DNA of 57,885 nucleotides from Ignavibacteria bacterium (GTDB lineage: Bacteria > Bacteroidota > Ignavibacteria > Ignavibacteriales > Melioribacteraceae). Positions 25,468 through 33,934 of this stretch are shown in pieces; the stretch's first letter is position 1, and each line of letters opens with the position of its first letter. The stretch is taken from assembly GCA_012719345.1 (NCBI GenBank), contig JAAYAN010000150.1:1-57885 (forward strand), read 5' to 3'. The notes beneath the pieces are model-generated. The model had not been told where the DNA came from and ran no database searches. It worked only from the letters and a program-made list of their open reading frames with translations. A program made the position numbers and the translations under genes.

Positions 25468-28377
25468 TTAGTTTTTTAATAATTTAAATGAAATCATTAC
25501 TTCATCATCGTAACGATTAAACTTTCTGAAAGATTTTGCATATCCTACAGAAAATGTGGTTTCGATATTATACCAATGATCAAATATTAAATTTAACTGT
25601 ATTCCGGCATTTGCAAATGTATTTTGAGAATTAAATTCAGATACAAGCAACTGGCTGAAAATTGAATAATCGATATGTGATAAAAAATGATTAAAGAATG
25701 AGAGACTGTAAAACCTTAAAGGTGGAAAGTTGTTTTCCAGCGATAACTTAATAAACTTATGAGAAGAAACAGCATAAGGTTCCACTCCCGGAAAACTGAA
25801 AGTCTCGCGGTATTGTTTAACAGGGTCGCAGTCAACCTCACGGTTTCCGAAGCTGCCGAAATAAAACTGAGCAAAAGTTAAATTATTATTGAGGGATTGA
25901 TATCCGCCGGAAAGTGATAAAATATAAACATTGTGATTTGTTAACCAAGTGTTGAATAAGGAAAGGTTGGAAAATGTGAAAAAAGAGCTAGAATATTTGC
26001 CTTTTAACCCGGTAAAACTGCCTGCAACTAAATCAGCTTCTAAACCGCTTTCGTAATCGCAGCTTCCAATGCTTTTTCTTAAGTTTTTATAATTCGTTTT
26101 TGTTTGGAAATATAAAATATCAGGGACGGTAACTTTAACAGAATTTTCATTTAGTGAAGAAATTCCTTTGTAAAAAGTGAACTCTGTTTCTTGAATTAAT
26201 GTGTTCGGATTATCATAAATCCAATAATGTTTATTAAATATTTTAAAAGAAGAACCCTGAAATCCTTTTTTCCTTTTGCTGAATAAATCGTAAAAATTTG
26301 TAGGGTTATAGCTGTATTCGAAGCCGTATTTTGTTTTGAATTCATATTTAAGATTAAAATGAACAGATTCCGGTTCCTTCTTACGGGGGGAAATTCCCAT
26401 CTCTAAAGAAAGATTATGATACAAAAGAGGATCATTAAATTTTGCGAAGAGTCCTAAAACAAATTTATCTTTAAACCCGGAAACAACAGGATTAAAAGAT
26501 GCAATATTGATATTGCTAAAGCCGCTGTATATTTCGGGAGAACTTGTTCTTAAAGCAGCAGTTTTATTAACAGGTGAAGCAATATTCATAAGAACAGGTT
26601 TTTCTTCGAGCAATTTATCGCCCATATAAACAATTGCAGAAAGATTAAGATTAAGATGTTTTTTAATTTTCACAGGCACAAAACCGTCGGTAGTAAATTC
26701 AAAAGCGAAAAGACTATCCTGCGAAATTTCTACAGGATTAAATAAGCCGCGGATAGTATGTGTAAGAGCATCTATTTTTTCATTTTCAAGGTTGTACTGA
26801 TAAATATTCGAAACTCCGTTAACAAAACTATTCCAGTAAATAAATTTTTCGTCAGAGCTCCACGAAGGAAATTCAGGCGAACCGGTTGAAGAAATCTTTT
26901 TATACCGGAAACTTTTGGATAAATCTTTGCATCTGCCATAAGCTAAATAATGACTGCCGTCAGGCCGGTGAATAACGGCAGCCAAATAATTGCCGGATGG
27001 ACTGACAGCCAAGTGAAGTATTTCATCTCCTACTTCAAAAGCTATCAGCGTAAAAAAATCATTATAGGGGAATACCGACCTTACCAGAGCTGCCCTGCCG
27101 TCTCTGTGCATAATTCCCCACAACTCCCTTGTCTGCTGCGAAAAAGAAATATTGCCTATCCGGCAATTTTCGAATAGAAGTTTTTTTTTACTTTTCCGGA
27201 TATCAAAAGAATAAATGTCGCGATATAAATTACTATTGTTTGTTGTATAAAAAAGTTGCTTGTTAATTTGATCGAAAGCTATTGAACTTACCAAATATTT
27301 TCCCGGAGTTGGCAGTGAGAGTATAGTTTTTTCGATCTTATCATCTAAATCCATTTCACGGATAGAAGCTAAAGTGCCTGCCTTATGTATAGCGTAATAG
27401 ATTTTTTGATTATCAGTATCGAAGCAGGGATGAGAAACCCAGCCGGGATTTTTTCCATCAAGAACTGAAATTTCTGTAAGATTATTTTTTGATAATTTTT
27501 GGATATTAGAAAGCTGAAAACTCTTTTCATAATCGATATAATTCTGCCAGGCATTATCAAGCGATATATTAAAAGTCTGCTCAAATTTTGAAGAAAAATT
27601 TCCGGAAATTTCTTTGCTAGCATACCAATCTAATAATTTTGTTAGATCATATTTTAGAGAAATATATGTTATAAATCTGGTTCCGTACAAATAATAAAGA
27701 GATCCTATTAAAAATGAATCATTTTCTGCATAAGCTTCAAGTTCTTTCCAAGCAAGGAAATTTTTATTTTCGTAAACCAGCGAACGAAAATACATTTCCT
27801 CGAAACTTCCCATAATTCTGCCGTATCCGCCGCTTAACCAGGTTTCTAAAAATACAGCAATCGCTTCCTGATGCCAACGGGGGCTGAAACGGTTTGGACT
27901 GGTTAATAAGCTGTAAAAAATAGTAAGAGGGTTTGATTTTTCGGGAACAGTTTTTTGAAAAACGCTGCGGGCGCTTTCGGTAATTCCAGATGCAAAATCA
28001 TTTACAAATATATGTACGAGTTCATGATTAAGAAGCCATTCAAGCCTTTCGGTATAAGGAGTATTTTCATAACCTGGTTCTAAAGGTGATAATTCAAGTT
28101 TTATATAATTTGCCGGTAAAGTGGCTGCAGCTGCTGAACCGTAGTCGGAGTAGTCGTAAATATGTATAAAAATTTTATCGGATGGTGAATATTTAAATAA
28201 ATAAGAAAGCCGATGGAAAGCTTTTTCTGCAGAAAGCAAGATATGATCTGATAAACTTTCATGTCGTTGATCATAAATTAAAATGAAATTATTACTTTCA
28301 ATCTGTTTCCAATCGGCTGCAACTAAATTAAAATAATTATAAAAGAACAACACAAAAAATAAAATCCTCTGTACCAT
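25468..28377 (-). CDS. Outer-membrane metalloprotease-like protein: peptidase MA-like domain, beta-propeller and barrel
   Basis: A 969-residue exported protein with a signal peptide of about 21 residues (cleavage near LVAA). Residues 22-260 resemble the peptidase MA-like family: WLLNHELVHIFVND carries the zinc motif HELVH with its catalytic Glu. About 290-620 shows repeated YYAIHKAGTLASIREMDLDD and FPSWSSDEKFIYWNS motifs of TolB/PD40-type propeller blades. From about 660 to the end, alternating strands with Tyr/Phe/Trp look like an outer-membrane barrel. The protein should therefore sit in the outer membrane with an external or periplasmic protease and propeller. It follows the repeat protein by 14 bases and is likely in its operon, so that protein is a plausible substrate. 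Substrate and activity are inferred. Confidence 0.72.
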   Translation of the reverse strand: MVQRILFFVLFFYNYFNLVAADWKQIESNNFILIYDQRHESLSDHILLSAEKAFHRLSYLFKYSPSDKIFIHIYDYSDYGSAAAATLPANYIKLELSPLEPGYENTPYTERLEWLLNHELVHIFVNDFASGITESARSVFQKTVPEKSNPLTIFYSLLTSPNRFSPRWHQEAIAVFLETWLSGGYGRIMGSFEEMYFRSLVYENKNFLAWKELEAYAENDSFLIGSLYYLYGTRFITYISLKYDLTKLLDWYASKEISGNFSSKFEQTFNISLDNAWQNYIDYEKSFQLSNIQKLSKNNLTEISVLDGKNPGWVSHPCFDTDNQKIYYAIHKAGTLASIREMDLDDKIEKTILSLPTPGKYLVSSIAFDQINKQLFYTTNNSNLYRDIYSFDIRKSKKKLLFENCRIGNISFSQQTRELWGIMHRDGRAALVRSVFPYNDFFTLIAFEVGDEILHLAVSPSGNYLAAVIHRPDGSHYLAYGRCKDLSKSFRYKKISSTGSPEFPSWSSDEKFIYWNSFVNGVSNIYQYNLENEKIDALTHTIRGLFNPVEISQDSLFAFEFTTDGFVPVKIKKHLNLNLSAIVYMGDKLLEEKPVLMNIASPVNKTAALRTSSPEIYSGFSNINIASFNPVVSGFKDKFVLGLFAKFNDPLLYHNLSLEMGISPRKKEPESVHFNLKYEFKTKYGFEYSYNPTNFYDLFSKRKKGFQGSSFKIFNKHYWIYDNPNTLIQETEFTFYKGISSLNENSVKVTVPDILYFQTKTNYKNLRKSIGSCDYESGLEADLVAGSFTGLKGKYSSSFFTFSNLSLFNTWLTNHNVYILSLSGGYQSLNNNLTFAQFYFGSFGNREVDCDPVKQYRETFSFPGVEPYAVSSHKFIKLSLENNFPPLRFYSLSFFNHFLSHIDYSIFSQLLVSEFNSQNTFANAGIQLNLIFDHWYNIETTFSVGYAKSFRKFNRYDDEVMISFKLLKN

Positions 28378-28391
28378 TAACAGCTTTTTAA

Positions 28392-28844
28392 TTAATCTTC
28401 AACCTGACTGTTGTTTGTGTTAAAACCCCAGCGGTTTCCTAAATCTTCAACCTGGCTGTTGTTTGTGTTAAAACCCCAGCGGTTTCCTAAATCTTCAACC
28501 TGACTGTTGTTTGTGTTAAAACCCCAGCGGTTTCCTAAATCTTCAACCTGACTGTTGTTTGTGTTAAAACCCCAGCGGTTTCCTAAATCTTCAACCTGGC
28601 TGTTGTTTGTGTTAAAACCCCAGCGGTTTCCTAAATCTTCAACCTGAGCGTTATTTGAATTTTGGTAAATACTAGCGGTAGGTATAATTTCATTATTTTC
28701 TATTTGAATTTCATTGGTTAAAGAATTCATATCCATGTTTGGATTTTGAATTCTTGTTCTTTTAGCAACTTCAACATTGCCTTGTGAAAAAAGATTAATA
28801 CTAATTGCTAAAAATAGAATAATTGAAGAAACTGTATTTTTCAT
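28392..28844 (-). CDS. Exported protein ending in five exact 16-residue repeats
   Basis: A 150-residue protein. A signal peptide occupies 1-21 (cleavage near LFSQ) and a low-complexity, Asn-rich spacer 22-64. QVED (67-70) is followed by five back-to-back copies of LGNRWGFNTNNSQVED filling 71-150. The protein ends exactly at a repeat boundary. The copies are identical in protein; at DNA level they differ only at one synonymous Ser codon. I chose ATG 28844 because the preceding GGAG site overlaps the upstream ATG (28856). I recognise no family. The repeated unit, adjacent protease and nearby peptide importer suggest a multi-copy peptide precursor. An adhesive or structural repeat protein is the main alternative. 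A sigma-54-type promoter lies just upstream. Confidence 0.8.
   Translation of the reverse strand: MKNTVSSIILFLAISINLFSQGNVEVAKRTRIQNPNMDMNSLTNEIQIENNEIIPTASIYQNSNNAQVEDLGNRWGFNTNNSQVEDLGNRWGFNTNNSQVEDLGNRWGFNTNNSQVEDLGNRWGFNTNNSQVEDLGNRWGFNTNNSQVED
28393..28632 (-). repeat. Five tandem 48-base repeats within the repeat protein gene
   Basis: Five 48-base units start at 28393, 28441, 28489, 28537 and 28585, followed by about 15 bases of a sixth. They differ only by one A/G change (A, G, A, A, G along the plus strand), which is synonymous (AGT/AGC serine); the first unit also carries the stop codon. Near-identity implies recent expansion or homogenisation, and copy number probably varies among strains. 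Confidence 0.95.
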
Positions 28845-28877
28845 AAAAAACTCCAAATTTGTGATCTACAGCATACA

Positions 28878-28893
28878 AACAAGGAATGTACCA
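28878..28893 (-). promoter_or_regulatory. Predicted sigma-54 promoter of the repeat protein gene
   Basis: Read on the minus strand, TGGTACA-TTCC-TTGTT fits the sigma-54 consensus TGGCACG-N4-TTGCW with GG and TTG at the exact spacing. The predicted start is near 28867, about 23 bases before the start codon. A sigma-54 activator gene ends 118 bases upstream of the promoter. Confidence 0.5.
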
Positions 28894-28952
28894 TAAATTT
28901 AATGCAAAAATCGGTTCATTTATAAGTAATTAGAAATATTATTAAGAGGAAA

Positions 28953-29000
28953 GTGTAAAAATAATTAACAACGAAGTAAATGTGTAAAAATATTTTACAC
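28953..29000. promoter_or_regulatory. Palindrome and half-copy upstream of the sigma-54 promoter (candidate activator sites)
   Basis: GTGTAAAA-ATA-TTTTACAC at 28982-29000 is a perfect inverted repeat. A partial copy, GTGTAAAAATAATTAACA, lies at 28953-28970. They lie roughly 60-110 bases upstream of the promoter at 28878-28893 and just past the stop of the sigma-54 activator gene. There is no T tract, so a terminator is unlikely. Binding by that activator is inferred. Confidence 0.45.
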
Positions 29001-29010
29001 AAACAGGATG

Positions 29011-30378
29011 TTATAACTTATTCTGTAAAATCTTATCTAAAGTAGGACGGGATAACCCTAATAATTTTGCAGTTTTCGATTTATTGCCATATAAACGCTC
29101 AAGGACTTTCCTTACATAAACGGAAGAAAAATCTTGCAAAGTAGTTGAATTATAATCAATTTCGAAGGATAAGAGGCTGTTTTTTGAATTTGAAGAGAAT
29201 GCAGATTCAATTTCGGGAGTAAGGATATTGAAAAGGAATTTAACATTCAGCTTATCATCGTTTGAAAGCAGTACTGCTCTTTCGATAGCGTTTTTCAGTT
29301 CGCGGATGTTTCCCGGCCACAAGTAATTTAAGAGAAATGTTCTCAGCTCTTCAGTTACGGGAAAAACAGGTTTATTGAACTGCTTGCAGGCATTAATAAT
29401 GAAAAATTCGGAAATCTCAAGAACATCGTTTCCGCGGTCGCGAAGCGGAGGCATATGAATATTAATTGCATTAAGGCGGTGATATAAATCGTTGCGGAAC
29501 TTTTCTTCAAGTATCAGCTGAGGAAGATTTCTGTTGGTTGCAGAAATAATTCGTGCTTTTATAGGTATATCGTAAGTGCCTCCAAGTCTGCGTATAACCC
29601 TGTTATCAATTGCCCGTAAAAGTTTTACCTGCAGACCAAGACTTAAATCGCCTATTTCATCAAGAAAGATTGTACCGTCTTGGGCAAGTTCGAACAAACC
29701 TGTTTTTGCAATTTTTGCATCGGTAAAAGCGCCAGGCATATGCCCGAATAATTCAGTTTCCAAAAGATTTGCCGGTAGAGCCGAGCAATTAATATCAATG
29801 AAAGGAGATTTATAATTGGGACTTAAATTGTGGATGGCTTTTGCAAGAACTCCTTTCCCGGTTCCGGTTTCACCGGTAATTAAGATGTTTATATTTGGTG
29901 TTGCTGCAATCTTTTTCGAAATGTCAAAAACTTCCTGCATCCGCAAAGATTTTCCGATAATATTATAAAAAATCTCTTCTTGTTTTTCTGTAAGGTTTTT
30001 ATTCCGAAAAATATCCGGGATAAAATTTTCTAAAATCTTTTTAAAGTGACTGCGGAATTTTGGGAGTTCAAAAGGAATAATAAAAATGTTGGGAATATTT
30101 AATCTGGCAATATTTGCAATAAAAAACGGATCCTGACTTTCGGTTACAATAATAAGCGGATTTTTGGTTTGTACGGAATATTTAAGAGTTTTCTCAAAAA
30201 GATGATCGCTTAAAGAAGTTATTCCCAGAATTATTATTCCTTCTTCGTCAATCAATTTTTCAGTATATACTATTTCCAGAATGCAGTTATTTTTTTTTGT
30301 CTGCTTAATTGATAGCTCAACCAGCGAAGTATCCACTTGTCTGGCAACAATAAATATCTTTATACTTTTAGTTTCCAT
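29011..30378 (-). CDS. Sigma-54-dependent transcriptional activator with a degenerate receiver
   Basis: A 455-residue enhancer-binding protein. Residues 1-120 keep the receiver fold pattern, but the key residues are gone: the acidic pocket reads VARQVD, the acceptor position is IILGITS and the Lys region is IIPFE. The AAA+ domain (about 140-375) is intact: Walker A GETGTGKG, sigma-54 loop GAFTDA, Walker B GTIFLDEIGDL, arginine region FRNDLYHRLNAI. A Fis-type helix-turn-helix closes the protein (GNKSKTAKLLGLSRPTLDKIL). It cannot be controlled by Asp phosphorylation; its 11-base overlap with the Ser/Thr kinase gene upstream suggests control by that kinase instead. The predicted sigma-54 promoter and palindrome downstream are its likely targets. 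Confidence 0.92.
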   Translation of the reverse strand: METKSIKIFIVARQVDTSLVELSIKQTKKNNCILEIVYTEKLIDEEGIIILGITSLSDHLFEKTLKYSVQTKNPLIIVTESQDPFFIANIARLNIPNIFIIPFELPKFRSHFKKILENFIPDIFRNKNLTEKQEEIFYNIIGKSLRMQEVFDISKKIAATPNINILITGETGTGKGVLAKAIHNLSPNYKSPFIDINCSALPANLLETELFGHMPGAFTDAKIAKTGLFELAQDGTIFLDEIGDLSLGLQVKLLRAIDNRVIRRLGGTYDIPIKARIISATNRNLPQLILEEKFRNDLYHRLNAINIHMPPLRDRGNDVLEISEFFIINACKQFNKPVFPVTEELRTFLLNYLWPGNIRELKNAIERAVLLSNDDKLNVKFLFNILTPEIESAFSSNSKNSLLSFEIDYNSTTLQDFSSVYVRKVLERLYGNKSKTAKLLGLSRPTLDKILQNKL

Positions 30379-33300
30379 AAAAATATTTTTCCCAGGTTTT
30401 TATTTGTTCCGAAACAGAGTATCTCTCTTTTTCATTTAAATATGCTGATTTATCATCATATTCCGTAAACTGTTCGGAAATGTGGTTTATGAGCGAGCGC
30501 GTCAATTTAATATATTCGTAAGCCTGATTTTTATTTCCTCTACGAAGATATTCTTCTGCAAGTCTGTGCGTGTATTTCCAAGTATATTCATTGATATTGT
30601 TTTCAATAAGTTTTTGATAACCGTTTTCTAGTAACGCCAAAGCTTCGGAGAAATTTTGTCTGTTGTTCATTATTTCCGATTTTATAAAGTCAATTCGTAT
30701 ATTGTCAAGGAAATTCACTTTGCAATGTTCTTTAACAATAGGATTTTCTGTGCATTCATAAAAAAACATATCATCAGTTTCTTTGAGATTAATATATAAA
30801 AATCGCAGGATATAAATAAACTCGGAAACAGTTTCCGAATAAAAATATTCATTGCATAAATCAAAAACCTTTTTCTTGTCTATTTCTATTTCGTTATAAA
30901 AATCTTCAAGAATGCCGGTTAGTGTTAAATTTTTTTCGTGGTATTGAGGAAGATTTCCGGCGGAGGCAAGTTCTTTGTAAATTTCGGAAGCAAAAATCAG
31001 GCGTTTTGAAAGTCCGATTGCAGAATAAAATTTAATTTCGGTAAAATAGAGTTCTGCCAGCTCATTCTTTTCATTGAGAGATGAGAAAATGTTGCGGCAT
31101 TGTTCAATTTGTTTAAGGGCACTTTTGTATTCGCATATATCAATATTCAGTAAAAGATGATTGTGTTTTACAATGCCCAGTCTTTTTTTATTTCCAGTGA
31201 TTTCAAAAACCGATTCGGCATTTTGAAAATGTTTTTTAGAGCGGTCTATTTCAAATTTCGATCTGTGGAAAAATCCAAAGTTTGAATTCAGCAAACCGTC
31301 TTGGTCTAAATTCCCGATTTCAGTATTTATTTTATAAGCTTCTGTCCATTCGGCCAAAGCAAAATCAAAATTATTCTGCAAAAAATACTGTGTTCCGATA
31401 TTCTGTTTTATTTGAACATATTTCAGAAGTTCATTCTGCTGTTTATAAAGTTCCATTGAATTTTTAAAAAATAAAACTGCCTGCTCGATATTTTTATAAA
31501 AAGAATAATAAATTATTGCTTTTAAATTAAGCAGACGTGCGCGGTTGTAATCTGAAAGATTCTTGTTCAGTAATGAATCGATAAGGTTTTCGGCATCTTT
31601 GAATCTGCTGCATTCAAATTCGAGCACGGCTTTTTCAATTAAAATATCTTTTTCAAAATTTTCATCGCATTCAAGCAGAAGTTCATCCATAATATTACGT
31701 GCTTTAGCAGTTTCTCCAATCGAAATAAGGCAAGAGGCTTTTAGTTTTTTGATAGTTAAAATGTCATTTTTGGAATAAGGATAATTCAAACAATCGTCAA
31801 TTTGCAAAATACAGCCGGGTTTATCATCAAGATTAAAAAGAGTAATTGTTTTATCAAACTTAATTTTGTAAACCAAATCTGAATCGAGCGGCATACCCAA
31901 TAGTTTATCGAGCAGGGAAAGTCTGTACCGGAAAGCAAAAGCGTAAACCGGATCGTTAATTTCTTCATAAATAAGACGCCCGGCATTAGTAAAATCACCG
32001 CCAAGGAAATACTGTCTCGAAATTTCCAACCGGCTGATATTTTGCTTTATCTGCTCCATTATGGCGGCAAGTTTTAAGTGTAAAGCGGGTTTATCGGGTA
32101 TTTGAGAATAAATATAATCCTTAAGATTTTGCGAAACAAATTTAACTCCAGCTTTTTCAGTCTGGCGAAGGATATTTTTCTCAATCAATTTTTTAATTGA
32201 TTTTCCGGTTTCTGAGGGAGTGAGCGACAAAATTTTATTAAGCCACTGAGGACGCAAATTTGTTTCAGCAGCCGAAAGAATTATTGAAGTAGCTTTATCT
32301 TCATCATCAAGTCCGGCAAATTGTGCTGCCGAAAAATGGAAATTATCTTCTTTCAGCGATTCGAGAATTGTTTTATCCGGTTCAAAAATAATCTGACCGT
32401 TACGGTAATTTATCATCCCAAAAAAGAAAAGAGCTGATAAGAAATGAAAAATTCTTCCAGGACGCAAATTAGAATATGCAATAATTGTGTGATAAATATC
32501 GTCAATCGGAAAATCGGGCGAGAAAGTTTTATTCAGAAAATTATGAATTTCGTTTTCGGAAAATGGATTCAGCTGTTTTACAATTTTCGAATGAAAGTAA
32601 GGACCGAATGACCTATAAGCTGAGTTTTCGGTAACAATTATTTTTATGTTGTTAACAAGAAAAACAGGTATAATTTCTAAAAGAATTGAAATAGAAATTT
32701 CATCATAAAGATTAAAATCATCAAAAATAATCGTGAAATTCTCTTTTGCTGAAATATGATTAAAAATAGATTTAAGGTCGTTTGCCAGATTTTTAGTGTT
32801 GCCGCATAAAACATTTTCAATTAAATCTTTAATTTCCTGAGAGACTGCGTTAAGGATGAAATTTGAATTATAAATCCTTTTAAGAGTCTGCTCCCAAATT
32901 GTTTTTCCGGTTTCCGAGTATCCATTATTTATAAGGATAATTTTTTCAAAATTCAGATAAACTTCTTCAACAAGACGCGATTTACCGGAACCTTCGGGTG
33001 AATTCAACAAAACAAGGAAATTAGTATTTTTTTTAAAAAGATAATTTTTTATCAGATATGAGAGAATGTCTGTTACAACAAAAACCTTAGGTGGAATCCA
33101 CTCACTGAAATAACTTTTTTCAATATCAATATTAAGTTCAGTTAAAATTTCCATTGCGTTCGAAAATCTTTCAGCCGGGTCTTTAGCAAGCATTTTTTTT
33201 ACGGCATTTATCAATCCGGAAGAAAAATTTGTTTTAGGAAAATCCGGATCGGAATTAATATGCGCCTTAAAAAGTTCAAGCTGATCTTTTTTTTCGAAAG

Positions 33301-33934
33301 GAAATTTTTTGTAAATAATTTTATAGATTAAAACACCGAGAGAATAAATATCTGATCTATGGTCAATAGTCCCGCCAGTCAGTACTTCGGGGGCAAGATA
33401 TTCGGCTGTGCCCCGTTTTGTAAAAGAAGCTGCGGATTTTGTGTTGCAACAAAGTCCAAAATCTATAAGAAAAAGTCCGGGATTTTCATTGCCGGAAATC
33501 AATATATTCTCTGCTTTTAAATCCGAATAGATATAATTTGATTGATGCAGATAAAACAGTGTTTTGCATAAACGCGAAAGAATAAAAATTATTTCGGATT
33601 CGGACTTGTCCAGGCAATATTCAAAGATGTTTATTCCTTCGATAAAATCCATTGTGAAAAACATTGAATTGCTTTTAATCGGAAATTTATTGTTTATGTA
33701 TTCAATATGAACAATACTTCCAAAATCGTAGCATTTAACAATGTTTTTATGAGTGAGATTTTTTAGAATCGAATATTCATCAACAAATGCCAATACTTCT
33801 TCATTATCAGCTTCGGGAGGAAGAATTTTCAGGGCGATAAGCGAGTTTAAGTTTACGAGATTTTCAGCAAGGAAAACATGGCTTCTGCCGGAGCCTAATT
33901 TTTTAATTATCTTAAATTGCTTGTTTATTATCAT
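30368..33934 (-). CDS. Giant Ser/Thr protein kinase fused to a NTPase and TPR region
   Basis: A 1188-residue cytoplasmic protein. Residues 1-265 are a Hanks-type kinase: Gly loop KLGSGRSHVF, Lys in ALKIL, catalytic YIYSDLKAENIL (Asp kept, HR replaced by YS), DFG in LIDFGL, and APEVL. A P-loop ATPase of the AAA/STAND type follows, with Walker A SPEGSGKSRL (about 310) and Walker B-like IIFDDF. The rest (about 640-1160) is a long TPR-like helical array (FEIDRSKKHFQNAESVFE and similar). The architecture resembles PknK/AfsK-type or STAND kinases that sense a ligand through the C-terminal array. It overlaps the permease gene upstream by 4 bases and the sigma-54 activator downstream by 11, making one operon with the peptide importer. 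No membrane helix is seen. Confidence 0.9.
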   Translation of the reverse strand: MIINKQFKIIKKLGSGRSHVFLAENLVNLNSLIALKILPPEADNEEVLAFVDEYSILKNLTHKNIVKCYDFGSIVHIEYINNKFPIKSNSMFFTMDFIEGINIFEYCLDKSESEIIFILSRLCKTLFYLHQSNYIYSDLKAENILISGNENPGLFLIDFGLCCNTKSAASFTKRGTAEYLAPEVLTGGTIDHRSDIYSLGVLIYKIIYKKFPFEKKDQLELFKAHINSDPDFPKTNFSSGLINAVKKMLAKDPAERFSNAMEILTELNIDIEKSYFSEWIPPKVFVVTDILSYLIKNYLFKKNTNFLVLLNSPEGSGKSRLVEEVYLNFEKIILINNGYSETGKTIWEQTLKRIYNSNFILNAVSQEIKDLIENVLCGNTKNLANDLKSIFNHISAKENFTIIFDDFNLYDEISISILLEIIPVFLVNNIKIIVTENSAYRSFGPYFHSKIVKQLNPFSENEIHNFLNKTFSPDFPIDDIYHTIIAYSNLRPGRIFHFLSALFFFGMINYRNGQIIFEPDKTILESLKEDNFHFSAAQFAGLDDEDKATSIILSAAETNLRPQWLNKILSLTPSETGKSIKKLIEKNILRQTEKAGVKFVSQNLKDYIYSQIPDKPALHLKLAAIMEQIKQNISRLEISRQYFLGGDFTNAGRLIYEEINDPVYAFAFRYRLSLLDKLLGMPLDSDLVYKIKFDKTITLFNLDDKPGCILQIDDCLNYPYSKNDILTIKKLKASCLISIGETAKARNIMDELLLECDENFEKDILIEKAVLEFECSRFKDAENLIDSLLNKNLSDYNRARLLNLKAIIYYSFYKNIEQAVLFFKNSMELYKQQNELLKYVQIKQNIGTQYFLQNNFDFALAEWTEAYKINTEIGNLDQDGLLNSNFGFFHRSKFEIDRSKKHFQNAESVFEITGNKKRLGIVKHNHLLLNIDICEYKSALKQIEQCRNIFSSLNEKNELAELYFTEIKFYSAIGLSKRLIFASEIYKELASAGNLPQYHEKNLTLTGILEDFYNEIEIDKKKVFDLCNEYFYSETVSEFIYILRFLYINLKETDDMFFYECTENPIVKEHCKVNFLDNIRIDFIKSEIMNNRQNFSEALALLENGYQKLIENNINEYTWKYTHRLAEEYLRRGNKNQAYEYIKLTRSLINHISEQFTEYDDKSAYLNEKERYSVSEQIKTWEKYFYGN

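Noticed and set aside
28393-28632. CRISPR array at the 48-base repeats
   Set aside because: The repeats are contiguous with no spacers and all lie in frame within a coding sequence with a signal peptide, so they are protein repeats.
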